NCBI RefSeq assembly: GCF_042647465.1
Contig: NZ_JBHRVN010000004.1
Length of the DNA: 64,000 nt
Strand: one strand, 5' to 3'
From: Wagnerdoeblera intermedia
GTDB lineage: Bacteria; Pseudomonadota; Alphaproteobacteria; Rhodobacterales; Rhodobacteraceae
Under the pieces are notes generated by a model. It had not been told where the DNA came from. It saw nothing but the letters and a program-made list of their open reading frames with translations, and made no database searches. Shown one piece after another: positions 51,284 through 60,250 of this stretch; the stretch's first letter is position 1, and each line of letters starts with the position of its first letter. Made by a program: the position numbers and the translations under genes.

Positions 51284-52066
51284 TCAATATTTGTTAGACT
51301 GCCCGCCATCGATCTCAATCACGGTTCCATTGATGAACTGCGCCTCGCCCGACAGCAAAAACGCGGTCAGCGCGGCGACTTCCTCCGGCTTACCGAACCG
51401 GCGCATCGGGTTCGGCTCTACGAACGTCTTGCCCACGCTTTCCCAATCTTCGCCCCCCATTTGCCGCAACGAGGCCTCAACCATGGGTGTCATAATCGCC
51501 CCTGGCGCGATTGCATTGATCTGAATGCCAAACTGGCCGTATTCGACGGCGCTGTTGCGTGTCAGCCCGACGACGCCATGTTTGCTTGCAGCATAGCCCG
51601 ACTGATGCCCCACCCCGCGAATGCCGCCAACCGAGGCGCAATTCACGATGGCGCCATGGCCCTGACGACGCATCACCTTCAACACCTCGGCCATACCGAA
51701 GAACACGCCGTCGAGGTTAACCGAGATCACCCGATGGAATTCCTCGGCCCCGAAATCTTCGGTCAGGTTTTGGCGGCCTTCGATGCCGGCATTGTTGAAA
51801 AATCCGTCGATGCGACCGAAGCGCTGCAGGGTCTGCGCGACATAGGCTTGAACCTGTGAGAGCTGCGCCACATCGGCGGCGACAGTCACAGTCTCGGATC
51901 CCGCAGGAAGCGAGCGCACGGCGGCTGCCAGGCCTTCGGGCGTCAGATCAACGAGTGCTAGTTTGGCACCCTCGGTCGCCAAGCGCTGAGCGGTCGCAAG
52001 CCCAAGACCCGAGGCGGCGCCGGTGATGAGGATAACTTTACCTTCAAAACGCTGCGTGTTGGACAT
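51284..52066 (-). CDS. Classical SDR oxidoreductase
   Basis: A 260-residue dehydrogenase with cofactor motif TGAASGLGLATA, NNAG (FFNNAGIEG), catalytic serine in NCASVGG and YAASKHG. An aspartate after the second strand (ALVDLT) points to NAD(H). It ends EIDGGQSNKY as is usual for the family. The substrate is unknown. Confidence 0.9.
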   Translation of the reverse strand: MSNTQRFEGKVILITGAASGLGLATAQRLATEGAKLALVDLTPEGLAAAVRSLPAGSETVTVAADVAQLSQVQAYVAQTLQRFGRIDGFFNNAGIEGRQNLTEDFGAEEFHRVISVNLDGVFFGMAEVLKVMRRQGHGAIVNCASVGGIRGVGHQSGYAASKHGVVGLTRNSAVEYGQFGIQINAIAPGAIMTPMVEASLRQMGGEDWESVGKTFVEPNPMRRFGKPEEVAALTAFLLSGEAQFINGTVIEIDGGQSNKY

Positions 52067-52474
52067 GAAGAGCTCCTTTCACTCCTTTATGATCAAGCCG
52101 GGGCGGCTCGCCCGCGCCAGCACTTCAGCGGCCTGAATGCTCGGCAACAGGTAACGCCTAAAGGAAAGCTACCACGATGCCGACGCTACCAGCGGGCCGT
52201 GATACGCTGGACATACAATACCCTCCCGACCCCGGGTGCTCTTATGGCGAGGACGGGGACATAGGCGCACGATCATACGGATCCGAAACTATAGATATGA
52301 CGCAGATCAATTTCATCTAGCGAAAATTCCGCTACACGTCGGGCCGCCAAGATCTGATAAACGGATCTGGCACTCTCTGATGTGAGTTCATAAATCTTAT
52401 GATGGCCGGGTCACGTTAGAAGCCATGCGCAGAGGAAACACTCGTGACACAGAGGCAGGTGAAAGGGGGCCAGC
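52067..52474. other. Divergent intergenic region upstream of the truncated haemoglobin
   Basis: 408 bp without a gene, between the leftward SDR and the rightward haemoglobin gene. It contains one FNR-like box (52297-52310) and an AT-rich stretch around 52300-52400. Confidence 0.5.
52297..52310. promoter_or_regulatory. FNR/Dnr-like box
   Basis: ATGACGCAGATCAA differs from TTGAC-N4-ATCAA at one base. It would suit oxygen- or NO-responsive control of the haemoglobin or the SDR-cytochrome unit. Match by eye only. Confidence 0.45.
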
Positions 52475-52867
52475 ATGAATGCGCGTAGGTTTGAGATTAC
52501 CGCCGAAGAAATCGGAGTGGTGGTCGCGCGCTTTTACGCAGACATTCGCCACCATCCAGTTCTTGGGCCAGTATTTGCACGGCACGTCACGGATTGGTCA
52601 GAGCATGAAAGCAGGATCATGTCTTTCTGGCGTAACGCGATCCTGCGCGAACAGGGCTACGATGGAAACCCCATGTTCGTTCACAAAAAGGCAGGAGACA
52701 TACGCGCCGAGATGTTTCCAATATGGCTGGACCTCTTTGATAAAGTGCTGGCTGCTAACCTCACAATCGATCAGGCCCACAATTGGTCAGCCCTCGCGCA
52801 CCGGATTGGCAAGGGCCTCAGCTCTGGGCTTGTGCAGGCTGGCGATCCCCCAAACCTCCGCCGCTGA
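52475..52867 (+). CDS. Group III truncated haemoglobin
   Basis: A 130-residue globin. It has the group III pattern VVARFYADIRHHPVLGPVFARHV, a tryptophan-rich W..HESRIMSFWRNAIL and GYDGNPMFVHKKAGD, which carries the proximal-side histidine, then FPIWLDLFDKVL. Such globins act in NO or oxygen handling under low oxygen. The ATG at 52475 lies after GGGGGCC without an ideal ribosome-binding site. Confidence 0.9.
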   Translation: MNARRFEITAEEIGVVVARFYADIRHHPVLGPVFARHVTDWSEHESRIMSFWRNAILREQGYDGNPMFVHKKAGDIRAEMFPIWLDLFDKVLAANLTIDQAHNWSALAHRIGKGLSSGLVQAGDPPNLRR

Positions 52868-52991
52868 CAGAGAGGCAGCCGTTTCATCAGCCAAATCTTC
52901 GACAATGCCAGAGCCGTTAAGCCGGGCCCTTTTGAACTCTAAAATACCTTTCCCCAGATCCCCAAGAAGGGGGGATAGCCCCCCTGTCTGC

Positions 52992-53693
52992 CTAGACCGC
53001 GACCCCAAAGAGTTTCCCGATAGCGGCGGTCACTGCCATCGCGGCACCGCCCCAGAAGACCACACGCAGTGTTGGTCGCAACAACTTGGCTCCGCCGGCC
53101 CAAGCCCCGAGAGCCCCGAGAACGGCAAGTGCCAGCAGCGTCGTCACAGTAACCACGACGGCGACAGTTTCTGCGGGTGAGACGAGCGCAGCGACCATCG
53201 GCACGGCCCCGGCCAAAGTGAACGTGAGTCCAGAGGCAAAGGCAGCCTGTAAGGGATTGGCGCTATGCACCTCAGAGAGGCCGAGTTCATCGCGCACATG
53301 GGCACCAAGCGCGTCAGCTTCCGTCAACTCGCGCGCGACAAGCGCTGCCGTCGCGGGCGAGAGCCCTCGGCTCTCCCAGATAGAAGCCAGTTCCGCCTCC
53401 TCCTCCGCGGGTGTCTCGCGCAGAGCCTGCGCCTCACGGGCGATGTCAGCACCTTCAATATCCGATTGTGAGCTGACCGAGACATATTCCCCCGCCGCCA
53501 TCGACATCGCCCCGGCGGCCAATCCCGCGGCGCCTGCAATCAACACCGCCTCTGCGGAAGGATTGGCGACCGCCACCCCCACGATGAGCGCCGAGATCGA
53601 GACGATCCCATCGTTGGCGCCGAGCACCGCGGCCCGCAACCAACCGCTGCGGTTGACGAAATGCACTTCTTCATGGGCTGACTGATAGGTCAT
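52992..53693 (-). CDS. VIT family (CCC1-like) metal transporter
   Basis: A 233-residue membrane protein starting HFVNRSGWLRAAVLGANDGIVSISALIVGVA, the VIT/CCC1 signature. A cytosolic acidic helical region (SDIEGADIAREAQALRETPAEEEAELASIWE) binds metal, and three more membrane helices follow. Family members move Fe(II) or Mn(II) out of the cytosol. It sits divergent from the metal ATPase, suggesting joint metal detoxification. Confidence 0.92.
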   Translation of the reverse strand: MTYQSAHEEVHFVNRSGWLRAAVLGANDGIVSISALIVGVAVANPSAEAVLIAGAAGLAAGAMSMAAGEYVSVSSQSDIEGADIAREAQALRETPAEEEAELASIWESRGLSPATAALVARELTEADALGAHVRDELGLSEVHSANPLQAAFASGLTFTLAGAVPMVAALVSPAETVAVVVTVTTLLALAVLGALGAWAGGAKLLRPTLRVVFWGGAAMAVTAAIGKLFGVAV

Positions 53694-53947
53694 GGCCGTC
53701 CCGCTCCAATTTCATACTGTCGACCTGACCCTGCAGGTTCCAGGCCGCGCCAAGGCTTCACCGCTCATCCGCGCTCGATGGATCGAAACGCTGACGAGGC
53801 CATCGACTTCCTTACATTTCCGGTAACAATGTAGGGTGAACCAGATCATTGCAATTGATCTAGGTCATGGCCGACGTTCGACGGAATGAATTATCGGCTC
53901 GTCATGCGCTGAGCCCGCCCCATGCGTGTCAACACAGGAAGCTTCCT
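53694..53947. other. Divergent promoter region between VIT and metal-ATPase genes
   Basis: 254 bp with an FNR-like box at 53855-53868. AGGAAG precedes the ATPase start. No further gene is seen. Confidence 0.45.
53855..53868 (+). promoter_or_regulatory. FNR-like box upstream of the metal ATPase
   Basis: TTGATCTAGGTCAT: the left half-site TTGAT is perfect and the right half matches 3 of 5 positions of ATCAA. It resembles Dnr/FnrL-type sites of Rhodobacterales. It lies 80 bp before the start codon. Confidence 0.45.
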
Positions 53948-55903
53948 ATGCCCAGCACTGCCCCAGCAAGCCTTGAAGAACGCCTCATGCTTCCCCTCAC
54001 GCTCGTGACGAGTTTCGGCATGGCGGCCGCCTTCTTCGGCACCTTCGTGCTGCCGGGGATCTGGCTCACGGCAGGGCTGGCACTTGTCTATCTTGCGGCT
54101 GGGCTTCCAACGGGGCTTCGCGCGCTTGGTTCGCTTTTCAAGGACCACGTGCTCGACATCGACCTGTTGATGATCATCGCGGCTTTGGCCGCGCTTGCGG
54201 TAGGCGCCCCACTGGAGGGGGCGGTTCTCCTCACGCTCTTCAGCATATCGGGCACGCTGGAGCATCGCGCTATGGGCCGCGCCCGCCGCGCGATCGAGGC
54301 GCTGATGGCGCTGCGCCCCGAGACTGCGCTGCGGCTGAGCGCCACGGGCGCGACAGAGGAAATCCCCGTCGTGGCGCTTCGCGAGGGGGATTTGCTTGTC
54401 CTGCGTCCGGGCTCGCGCGTGCCCGTGGATGGCGTGCTTGTCACCGGCGAAGGCACGGTCGACGAGGCGACGATCACCGGAGAGTCGATGCCCGTCTCGA
54501 AGGCGCCCGGCGCGAAGCTTTTCGAGGCGACGGTCAACCTCAATTCCGTGCTGACCATGCGCGCAAGCGCCACCGTCGAAAGCAGCACCGTTGCGCGGAT
54601 GATCGACATGGTGACCGAGGCCCAAGCCGCCCGCGCGCCGTCCGAGACCTTCAGCGCCTGGTTCGGGCAGCGCTACACCGTGGCCGTGCTTTTGGGGGCC
54701 ACGCTGGCCTTTGTTGTTCTCTGGGGGATGGGGGCTTCCGCCTCCGACGCCCTCTACCGCGCTGCGGTGCTGTTGGTGGCGGCAAGCCCTTGCGCCGTGG
54801 TGATCTCGGTGCCCGCCGCCATGCTGTCGGCGCTGGCGGCTGCGGCACGGGGCGGCGTGTTGTTCAAAGGTGGCGCGGCGCTTGAAGCCTTGGCAGAAGT
54901 GAAGAGCTTTTCCTTTGACAAAACCGGCACCCTGACCACCGGAGTTGCAGAGGTCACCGACCTCACCTCAGAGACCCCCGAGGGGCGCATGCTGGCGCTG
55001 CTCTCGGGTTTGGAGGCGCAGTCCGAGCATCCGATCGCCGCCGCGATCCGGCGCCGGGCAGAGGCCGAGGGGCTTGCCCCCGCCGCCATTCGGGATGTGG
55101 TGACCCATCCGAGTGAAGGCATCACCGGGATCGACGAAGAGGGGCCGATCTGGGCCGGAAACCAGCGGATGCTGGAGCGGATGGGGGCACGTGCCGATAC
55201 CGCCGGGGCTCAGCGGCTGAAGGCCTCTGCCCAAACCGTCACCTGGATCGGCCGCGGCGCGCAGCTGATCGGTGGTGTTACGGTGGCAGACCGCCCGCGG
55301 CCAAGCTCTGCCGCCGGGCTTTCGCAACTGCGTGCGGCGGGGGTGGCGCATCTGGCCCTGATGACCGGGGATCGCCGCCCGGTCGCCGAGCGGATCGGGC
55401 GGGAGCTTGGCTTTTCAGATGCGGAAATCAACGCCGAGCTCTTGCCTGAGGACAAAGTGAGGCTGGTTGCCGCGCTTGCGGAAAAAGGCCGAACGGCCTT
55501 CGTCGGCGACGGGGTGAACGATGCCGCAGCCCTTGCCCGGGCGGATGTCGGCGTCGCTATGGGGGTCGCGGGCAGCGAGGTGGCGCTGCAGGCCGCGGAT
55601 GTCGCCCTGCTGTCCGAGGACATGACGCGCCTTGCCGCCGCGCGGAAGCTCGCTTTGCGCACACGCCGGATCATCCGGCAGAACCTTGGCTTTGCTCTGG
55701 CGATGATGGTGCTTTTGATGATCTCAGCGCTCTTCTTCGACCTACCCTTGCCGCTTGCCGTCATCGGTCATGAGGGGGGCACCGTTCTCGTGGTCCTAAA
55801 CGGCTTACGGCTCCTTGCTGATCCGATCCGCAATGATCTCGGTGCGGCGCGAAAAGCGCCCTCGCATCCCTCCTCCCAACCTCAAGAGGTTTCTCATGTA
55901 TAA
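53948..55903 (+). CDS. P1B-4-type metal-transporting ATPase
   Basis: A 651-residue P-type ATPase. It has the phosphorylation motif DKTGTLT, the actuator TGES, the hinge GDGVNDAAAL and the nucleotide motif HP (SEHPIAAAI). The membrane metal site is SPC (AASPCAVVISVPA) and the last region has HEGGTVLVVLNGLRLL, both marks of subgroup P1B-4, which exports Fe(II), Co(II) or related ions. There is no N-terminal metal-binding domain. ATG 53948 follows AGGAAG; the longer frame upstream covers the promoter box. It overlaps the stress-protein gene by 8 bp. Confidence 0.92.
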   Translation: MPSTAPASLEERLMLPLTLVTSFGMAAAFFGTFVLPGIWLTAGLALVYLAAGLPTGLRALGSLFKDHVLDIDLLMIIAALAALAVGAPLEGAVLLTLFSISGTLEHRAMGRARRAIEALMALRPETALRLSATGATEEIPVVALREGDLLVLRPGSRVPVDGVLVTGEGTVDEATITGESMPVSKAPGAKLFEATVNLNSVLTMRASATVESSTVARMIDMVTEAQAARAPSETFSAWFGQRYTVAVLLGATLAFVVLWGMGASASDALYRAAVLLVAASPCAVVISVPAAMLSALAAAARGGVLFKGGAALEALAEVKSFSFDKTGTLTTGVAEVTDLTSETPEGRMLALLSGLEAQSEHPIAAAIRRRAEAEGLAPAAIRDVVTHPSEGITGIDEEGPIWAGNQRMLERMGARADTAGAQRLKASAQTVTWIGRGAQLIGGVTVADRPRPSSAAGLSQLRAAGVAHLALMTGDRRPVAERIGRELGFSDAEINAELLPEDKVRLVAALAEKGRTAFVGDGVNDAAALARADVGVAMGVAGSEVALQAADVALLSEDMTRLAAARKLALRTRRIIRQNLGFALAMMVLLMISALFFDLPLPLAVIGHEGGTVLVVLNGLRLLADPIRNDLGAARKAPSHPSSQPQEVSHV

Positions 55904-56348
55904 GCACATCCTTATCACCACCGATGGCTCTGAGAACGCGGGCCTTGGCCTTGAGCATGGCCTTACATTGGCATCCTGCATCGGCGCTGCGGTAACGATC
56001 CTGACAGTGACGCCACCCTTTCCGATTGTAGCAGCGGCGATGGGGGCCGGGTCATACACGCCGGTGGCGGTGCTTGAGGGCTATGATCAGGCGCAGCGTG
56101 AAACGGCCGAGCGGATCCTTGAGGCCGCCGCAGAGCGTGCGAGACATGCGGGCGTTTCTGTAACGGCCCTGCATGTGCCCGATGCCACGCCTGCTGATGC
56201 TATCTTAGAGCGCGCCGAGGCACTTGGTTGCGATCTCATCTGTATGGCCTCTCACGGGCGGCGCGGGCTAAAGCGGATGTTGCTTGGCAGTCAGGCAACC
56301 GAGGTTGTCACCCGTTCCGCAATCCCCGTCCTGGTCGTGCGGGCCTGA
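55896..56348 (+). CDS. Universal stress protein (UspA family)
   Basis: A 150-residue protein with MYKHILITTDGSENAGLGLEHG and the ATP-binding tail MASHGRRGLKRMLLGSQATEVV then IPVLVVRA. USPs respond to starvation, oxygen limitation or oxidative stress. The start overlaps the metal-ATPase gene, so they are co-translated. In Rhodobacterales such pairs are often under FNR control. Confidence 0.93.
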   Translation: MYKHILITTDGSENAGLGLEHGLTLASCIGAAVTILTVTPPFPIVAAAMGAGSYTPVAVLEGYDQAQRETAERILEAAAERARHAGVSVTALHVPDATPADAILERAEALGCDLICMASHGRRGLKRMLLGSQATEVVTRSAIPVLVVRA

Positions 56349-56983
56349 TACCCCTCGGCCCGCTGAGAAGCGGGCCGGGCCGAATACAGAAGGTTGGGAT
56401 GACCGGCTCTGATGCTGTAACCGCCCCCCGACGGCATCTTTGTGCCAAGGTGGGATCGTCATAATCCATTTGGGAGGCGGTCATGTCGGAGATTATTACA
56501 CTCGGCCTGGATCTGGCAAAGAATGTGTTCCAGCTTCATGGCGCTGATGGGTCTGGAAAGGTCGTTCTGCGCAAGAAGCTGCGGCGCGATCAGGTTCTGG
56601 TCTTTTTATCAGCGCTCCCACCCTGCGTCGTCGCCATGGAAGCCTGTGGCGGCGCTCATTTTTGGGGCCGTGAGATCGGGAAGCTTGGCCACGAAGTTCG
56701 CTTGATCCCGCCGGCTTATGTGAAGCCCTTCGTGAAGCGGCAGAAAAATGATGCGGCCGATGCTGAGGCCATCTGCGAAGCGGCTCAAAGGCCAACGATG
56801 CGCTTCGTGCCGGTGAAAAGCGAACGGACCCAGGGCTCAGCTATGGTTTTTCGGGTCCGCGAAGTGCTGATCCGTCAGCGCACCCAGCTCATCAATGCGT
56901 TCCGTGGCCATCTCACGGAGTTTGGGCAGATCGTGCCGCAGGGCACCTCTAACATTGTATTGACCCAGCGGAATCTGCTCAGG

Positions 56984-57805
56984 TTAAGCTGCTAATTTGA
57001 ATGCCTCTGCCGGCGTGCGCATGGCAAGGGCCTGATGAGGTCGGCGGTTGTTGTAGAAGCTGATCCAGTCGCCGATGGCGCGTGTTGCGTGCTGGATGCT
57101 GTCGAAGCGTTGGCGATGGACGCATTGCTCCTTCAGCGTCCGGATCACGCGCTCGACCATGCCATTCTGCTGCGGGCAGTGGGGTGTGATGAACTCCTGC
57201 TTCAACCCGTAGTTGCGGACCAGTGCCGTGAACTTGCGGCTGGTAAAAACCAGGCCGTTGTCCGACCTCAGCAGGAACGCGTGATTGACGCGGCCGAGGG
57301 TTCCGAAGCGGCTGATGAGCGCATGCTCCAGCGCACTGGCTGCAGTCGTAGCCTTGCCGGATCGTGACAGATGCCAGCCCAATAGCTCGCGGGTGTGGCA
57401 GTCGATGACCAGAGCCAGTGTGGCCCAGCCATCCCGCCCTGCCCAGACCCGGCACATGTCGGTCGACCAGCGCTCGTTCGGGGCCTTGGCCACGGACGGG
57501 ATCGCCTCGATGCGGGGACGCATGCCAATGGGCCGCTTGCGCACCTGCCAGCCTTTGAGCTGAAAGACACGTTGCACGGTATTCTTGTTGAAGCCGAGCA
57601 GCCAGGCCACCGTCCTGTAGCCAAAGGACGGTTCCTTCTCGATCATGGCCTTGATCGGCTCAGAGAACCGCGGATCGACCTTCGGAACCGCCTTGGTTGG
57701 CCGGTAATACACCGTCCGGCGCGGCACCCCAAACCAGGCGCAAAGCTTGGTCAGCGGAATCTTGATACCCTCAGCGAGAAGGCCCTGATGAATGCTCTGG
57801 ATCAT
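56984..57805 (-). CDS. IS3-family transposase OrfB
   Basis: A 273-residue DDE transposase: WSTDMCRVWAG (first aspartate), LRSDNGLVFTS (second), and CPQQNGMVERVIRTLKEQ with the glutamate. An N-terminal helix-turn-helix (KIPLTKLCAWFGVPRRTVYY) precedes the core. It overlaps orfA by ATGA, so production may need frameshifting or re-initiation. It is intact. Confidence 0.94.
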   Translation of the reverse strand: MIQSIHQGLLAEGIKIPLTKLCAWFGVPRRTVYYRPTKAVPKVDPRFSEPIKAMIEKEPSFGYRTVAWLLGFNKNTVQRVFQLKGWQVRKRPIGMRPRIEAIPSVAKAPNERWSTDMCRVWAGRDGWATLALVIDCHTRELLGWHLSRSGKATTAASALEHALISRFGTLGRVNHAFLLRSDNGLVFTSRKFTALVRNYGLKQEFITPHCPQQNGMVERVIRTLKEQCVHRQRFDSIQHATRAIGDWISFYNNRRPHQALAMRTPAEAFKLAA

Positions 57806-58119
57806 TTGTCGCCCTGTGCATCCAGCAGGGCTTGGTATTTTTTTCGCGCGCGCAACTCCAGCATGGCCTCGCCATAGGCCTCCTGAAGATCCTTCAACTG
57901 CTTCTCGTATTGCTCGCGGATGTCGAGCGGGTTCGCCCGCAGGGAATTCTCCATCCCCCGCTTCGCGTCATCAACCCACCCTTCAATCTCCGAGGGCGAC
58001 AGGTCGAAGGACCGGCTGGCCTCCGCCACCGTCGTCTTGCCCTGAATGATCTCGATCACCAGCGCGGTTTTACGCTTCGCCGTCCAGCGCTTGATGCTGT
58101 CGTCCATGGTCAAACTCAT
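57802..58119 (-). CDS. IS3-family OrfA
   Basis: A 105-residue DNA-binding protein with a helix-turn-helix (KTTVAEASRSFDLSPSEIEGWVDDAKRG) and a leucine-zipper-like tail. It is the upstream partner of orfB. ATG 58119 is used, with ATG 58107 as an alternative. Confidence 0.9.
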   Translation of the reverse strand: MSLTMDDSIKRWTAKRKTALVIEIIQGKTTVAEASRSFDLSPSEIEGWVDDAKRGMENSLRANPLDIREQYEKQLKDLQEAYGEAMLELRARKKYQALLDAQGDK

Positions 58120-58978
58120 TGCTACGTTCTCCCTTGTAGCATGAGCAGGTTTTCAGTGGGTCGATACAACATTTCCAAGTTGATCAAGATTGTCGAGGAT
58201 CCGGCCTGCGGACTACCGGCTGAAGCGGTCGCTACCTTGCGGGTCTTGATCATGTCGCTCCGGTATCTGGAGGAAGAGATCACCAAGCTTGACGGTGAGA
58301 TCGCGCGTCGTGCCAAGGAAGATGATCTTGCCAGACGTTTGATGACAATCCCCGGCATAGGACCACTGATCGCTACGGCCTTTGCAACACTTGCGCCTGC
58401 TGCCGAGACCTTCCGCAAAGGCCGCGATTTTGCGGCGTGGTTAGGCCTCGTGCCACGGCAACATTCAACGGGCGGCAAACAACGCCTGGGGGCGACTACC
58501 AAGATGGGAGAGCGATCATTGCGGCGGCTGCTGATCATCGGCGCCAATAGCGTAATCATCAAACGGAATGTGCATACCAGCGCAAAGCCTGGAAGTTGGC
58601 TGGGCGAGATGCTCGGTCGCAAGCCCACCATGCTGGTGCGGGTGGCACTGGCCAACAAAATGGCGCGGATCGTATGGGCCCTGATGGCTCACGGTAGCGT
58701 CTACAAGGCTCCGGCACCAACGATGTAATTCGTCGAGGGCCGCGAGACGTCGAAGCGAAAGAGGGCAAGGAGACGTTTGGCGCAACGGTCGCGAGACAGG
58801 ATCAGGAAAACCAGTTGCGCAACATGTGCCACTCGAGCACGCGGCGCTGATTTGGACCTGATCTGCGAACACCATAGTGGCCCGCGGCATAAGATGGCCG
58901 CAGCAGTGGCCGGATACATGTCAGCACCCGACAACGCGTCAAAAAGATCCAAATTACCCTCTTGCGCAAGGGGCGGTT

Positions 58979-60028
58979 ATACATGTTGCGCAAATCGCGT
59001 GTTTGCCGAGGTTCCCCTTTCCCCGGACAGACTTATCCCACGGCTTCCGTGACAGGTATGCCGAGCGCTGTGTAGCCGTTCAGGACGGCGATGCGGACCT
59101 GGAGCTCGGCGACCTGACGGTCGAAGTCCCGAGCCATGAGCCGCTGGCCCAGCAGCTTCACGCAATGCATCTTCGTCTCGACGCGGCTTCGGCGGTGATA
59201 TCCGCTCCATCGTCGCCAGATCGCGCGGCCGAGGTATTTCGATGTCCGCAGTGCTTCGTTTCGTGCGACCGCACCGGCGGTGACCGTCTTCCACGGCTTG
59301 GCGTTCTTGCGGGGTGGGATGACTGCGTGGGCACCGCGATCGGCGATCGCGTCGTGGCACTTTCGAGTATCGTAGGCGCCATCCGCGGTGACGCTGCCGA
59401 TCTGTTGGTGCGCGGGGATCTGACTGAGAAGATCGGTCAGCACCGGTGCATCTCCGATGTGGCTCGCGGTGACCTCGACGGCTCGAATTTCCAATGTTTC
59501 CTCATCGATCCCGAGGTGGATCTTGCGCCAGACGCGGCGTTTCGGGCCACCATGCTTGCGGGCGTGCCACTCGCCTTCGCCCTCGACCTTGATGCCCGTG
59601 CTGTCGATGAGCAGGTGCAGCGGGCCCTTCGACCCACGGTAGGGGATGTTGACGGCCAAGGTCTTCTGGCGGCGGGACAGCGTGCTGAAGTCGGGGACCG
59701 ACCAGTCGAGGCCAACCAGCCGCAGCAGGCTCTCGACAAAACCGGTCGTCTGCCGAAGCGCCATGCCGAACAGCACTTTCATCGAAAGGCACATCTGGAT
59801 AGCGGCATCGCTGTAGGTCTGCTGGCGGCCACGCCTGCCTGTCGGCGCAGCGTCCCAGCTCATCTCGGGGTCGAACCAGATCGTCAGCGAACCCCGGCGC
59901 TTGAGCGCATCGTTATAGGCTGGCCAGTTCCTGGTCCTGTAGGTCGGGGATGTGGGTCTGCTCATGCACCCCAGCTACCATATTGGATTCACGAGATGAA
60001 TCCCTCACGGGATTTGCGCAACAGAGCC
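58979..60028 (-). mobile_element. IS5-family insertion sequence (IS903-like)
   Basis: About 1050 bp with TGTTGCGCAAATC near both ends in inverted orientation (left from 58984, right at about 60011-60023). The outermost bases are less alike, so the exact ends are approximate. Confidence 0.75.
59033..59965 (-). CDS. IS5-family transposase
   Basis: A 310-residue DDE transposase with the opening YRTRNWPAYNDALKRRGSLTIWFD. The core is LHLLIDSTGIKVEGEGEW (first aspartate), VTADGAYDTRKC (second) and RRSRVETKMHCVKLLGQRL with the glutamate. It is intact. The degenerate copy at 60251-61265 is a relative. Confidence 0.94.
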   Translation of the reverse strand: MSRPTSPTYRTRNWPAYNDALKRRGSLTIWFDPEMSWDAAPTGRRGRQQTYSDAAIQMCLSMKVLFGMALRQTTGFVESLLRLVGLDWSVPDFSTLSRRQKTLAVNIPYRGSKGPLHLLIDSTGIKVEGEGEWHARKHGGPKRRVWRKIHLGIDEETLEIRAVEVTASHIGDAPVLTDLLSQIPAHQQIGSVTADGAYDTRKCHDAIADRGAHAVIPPRKNAKPWKTVTAGAVARNEALRTSKYLGRAIWRRWSGYHRRSRVETKMHCVKLLGQRLMARDFDRQVAELQVRIAVLNGYTALGIPVTEAVG

Positions 60029-60135
60029 AGCATATGAGAATCGACCCATTTCCATCAAGCGTCATGATGTGCCTCGCAGGTTGAGTGCTGGCGGATGTGC
60101 GTTGGACGCGTGGGTTGGTTGCGCCTGCGGCTGGC

Positions 60136-60250
60136 GGTATCTACCCAGCCGTTTCTGCTCAATTCATGCTGCCAATTTAAATGCCTCAGCAGGCGTGCGC
60201 ATTGCAAGCGCCTGATGAGGTAGTCGGTTGTTGTAGAACCCGATCCAATC
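60136..60250 (-). mobile_element. IS3-family end fragment
   Basis: This matches the first about 115 bp of the complete IS3 element (56956-57067): for example GGCGTGCGCAT and GCGCCTGATGAGGT, including the codons for the OrfB C terminus. It is cut where the degenerate IS5 element begins. Confidence 0.8.

Larger units (their letters stand above)
56956..58168 (-). mobile_element. IS3-family insertion sequence, complete
   Basis: 1213 bp with imperfect inverted ends (TGTATTGACCCAGCGG and TGTATCGACCCACTGA, read inward). ACAT is duplicated on both sides (56952-56955 and 58169-58172). It carries orfA and orfB. Confidence 0.92.
56483..58728 (+). pseudogene. IS110-family (IS1111 group) transposase split by an IS3 element
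   Basis: The 5-prime part (56483-56955) has DEDD residues D10 (LGLDLAK), E53 (AMEACGGAHF), D90 and D93 (KNDAADAEAI). The 3-prime part (58173-58728) has MTIPGIGPLIATAFATL and LGLVPRQHSTGGKQ. Removing the IS3 element and one 4-bp copy of its target joins them in frame (GTSNISKLIK) into a 342-residue protein. The gene is therefore broken only by that insertion. The 250 bp after it (58729-58978) is the non-coding right end, where IS1111-type elements encode their guide RNA. Confidence 0.88.
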
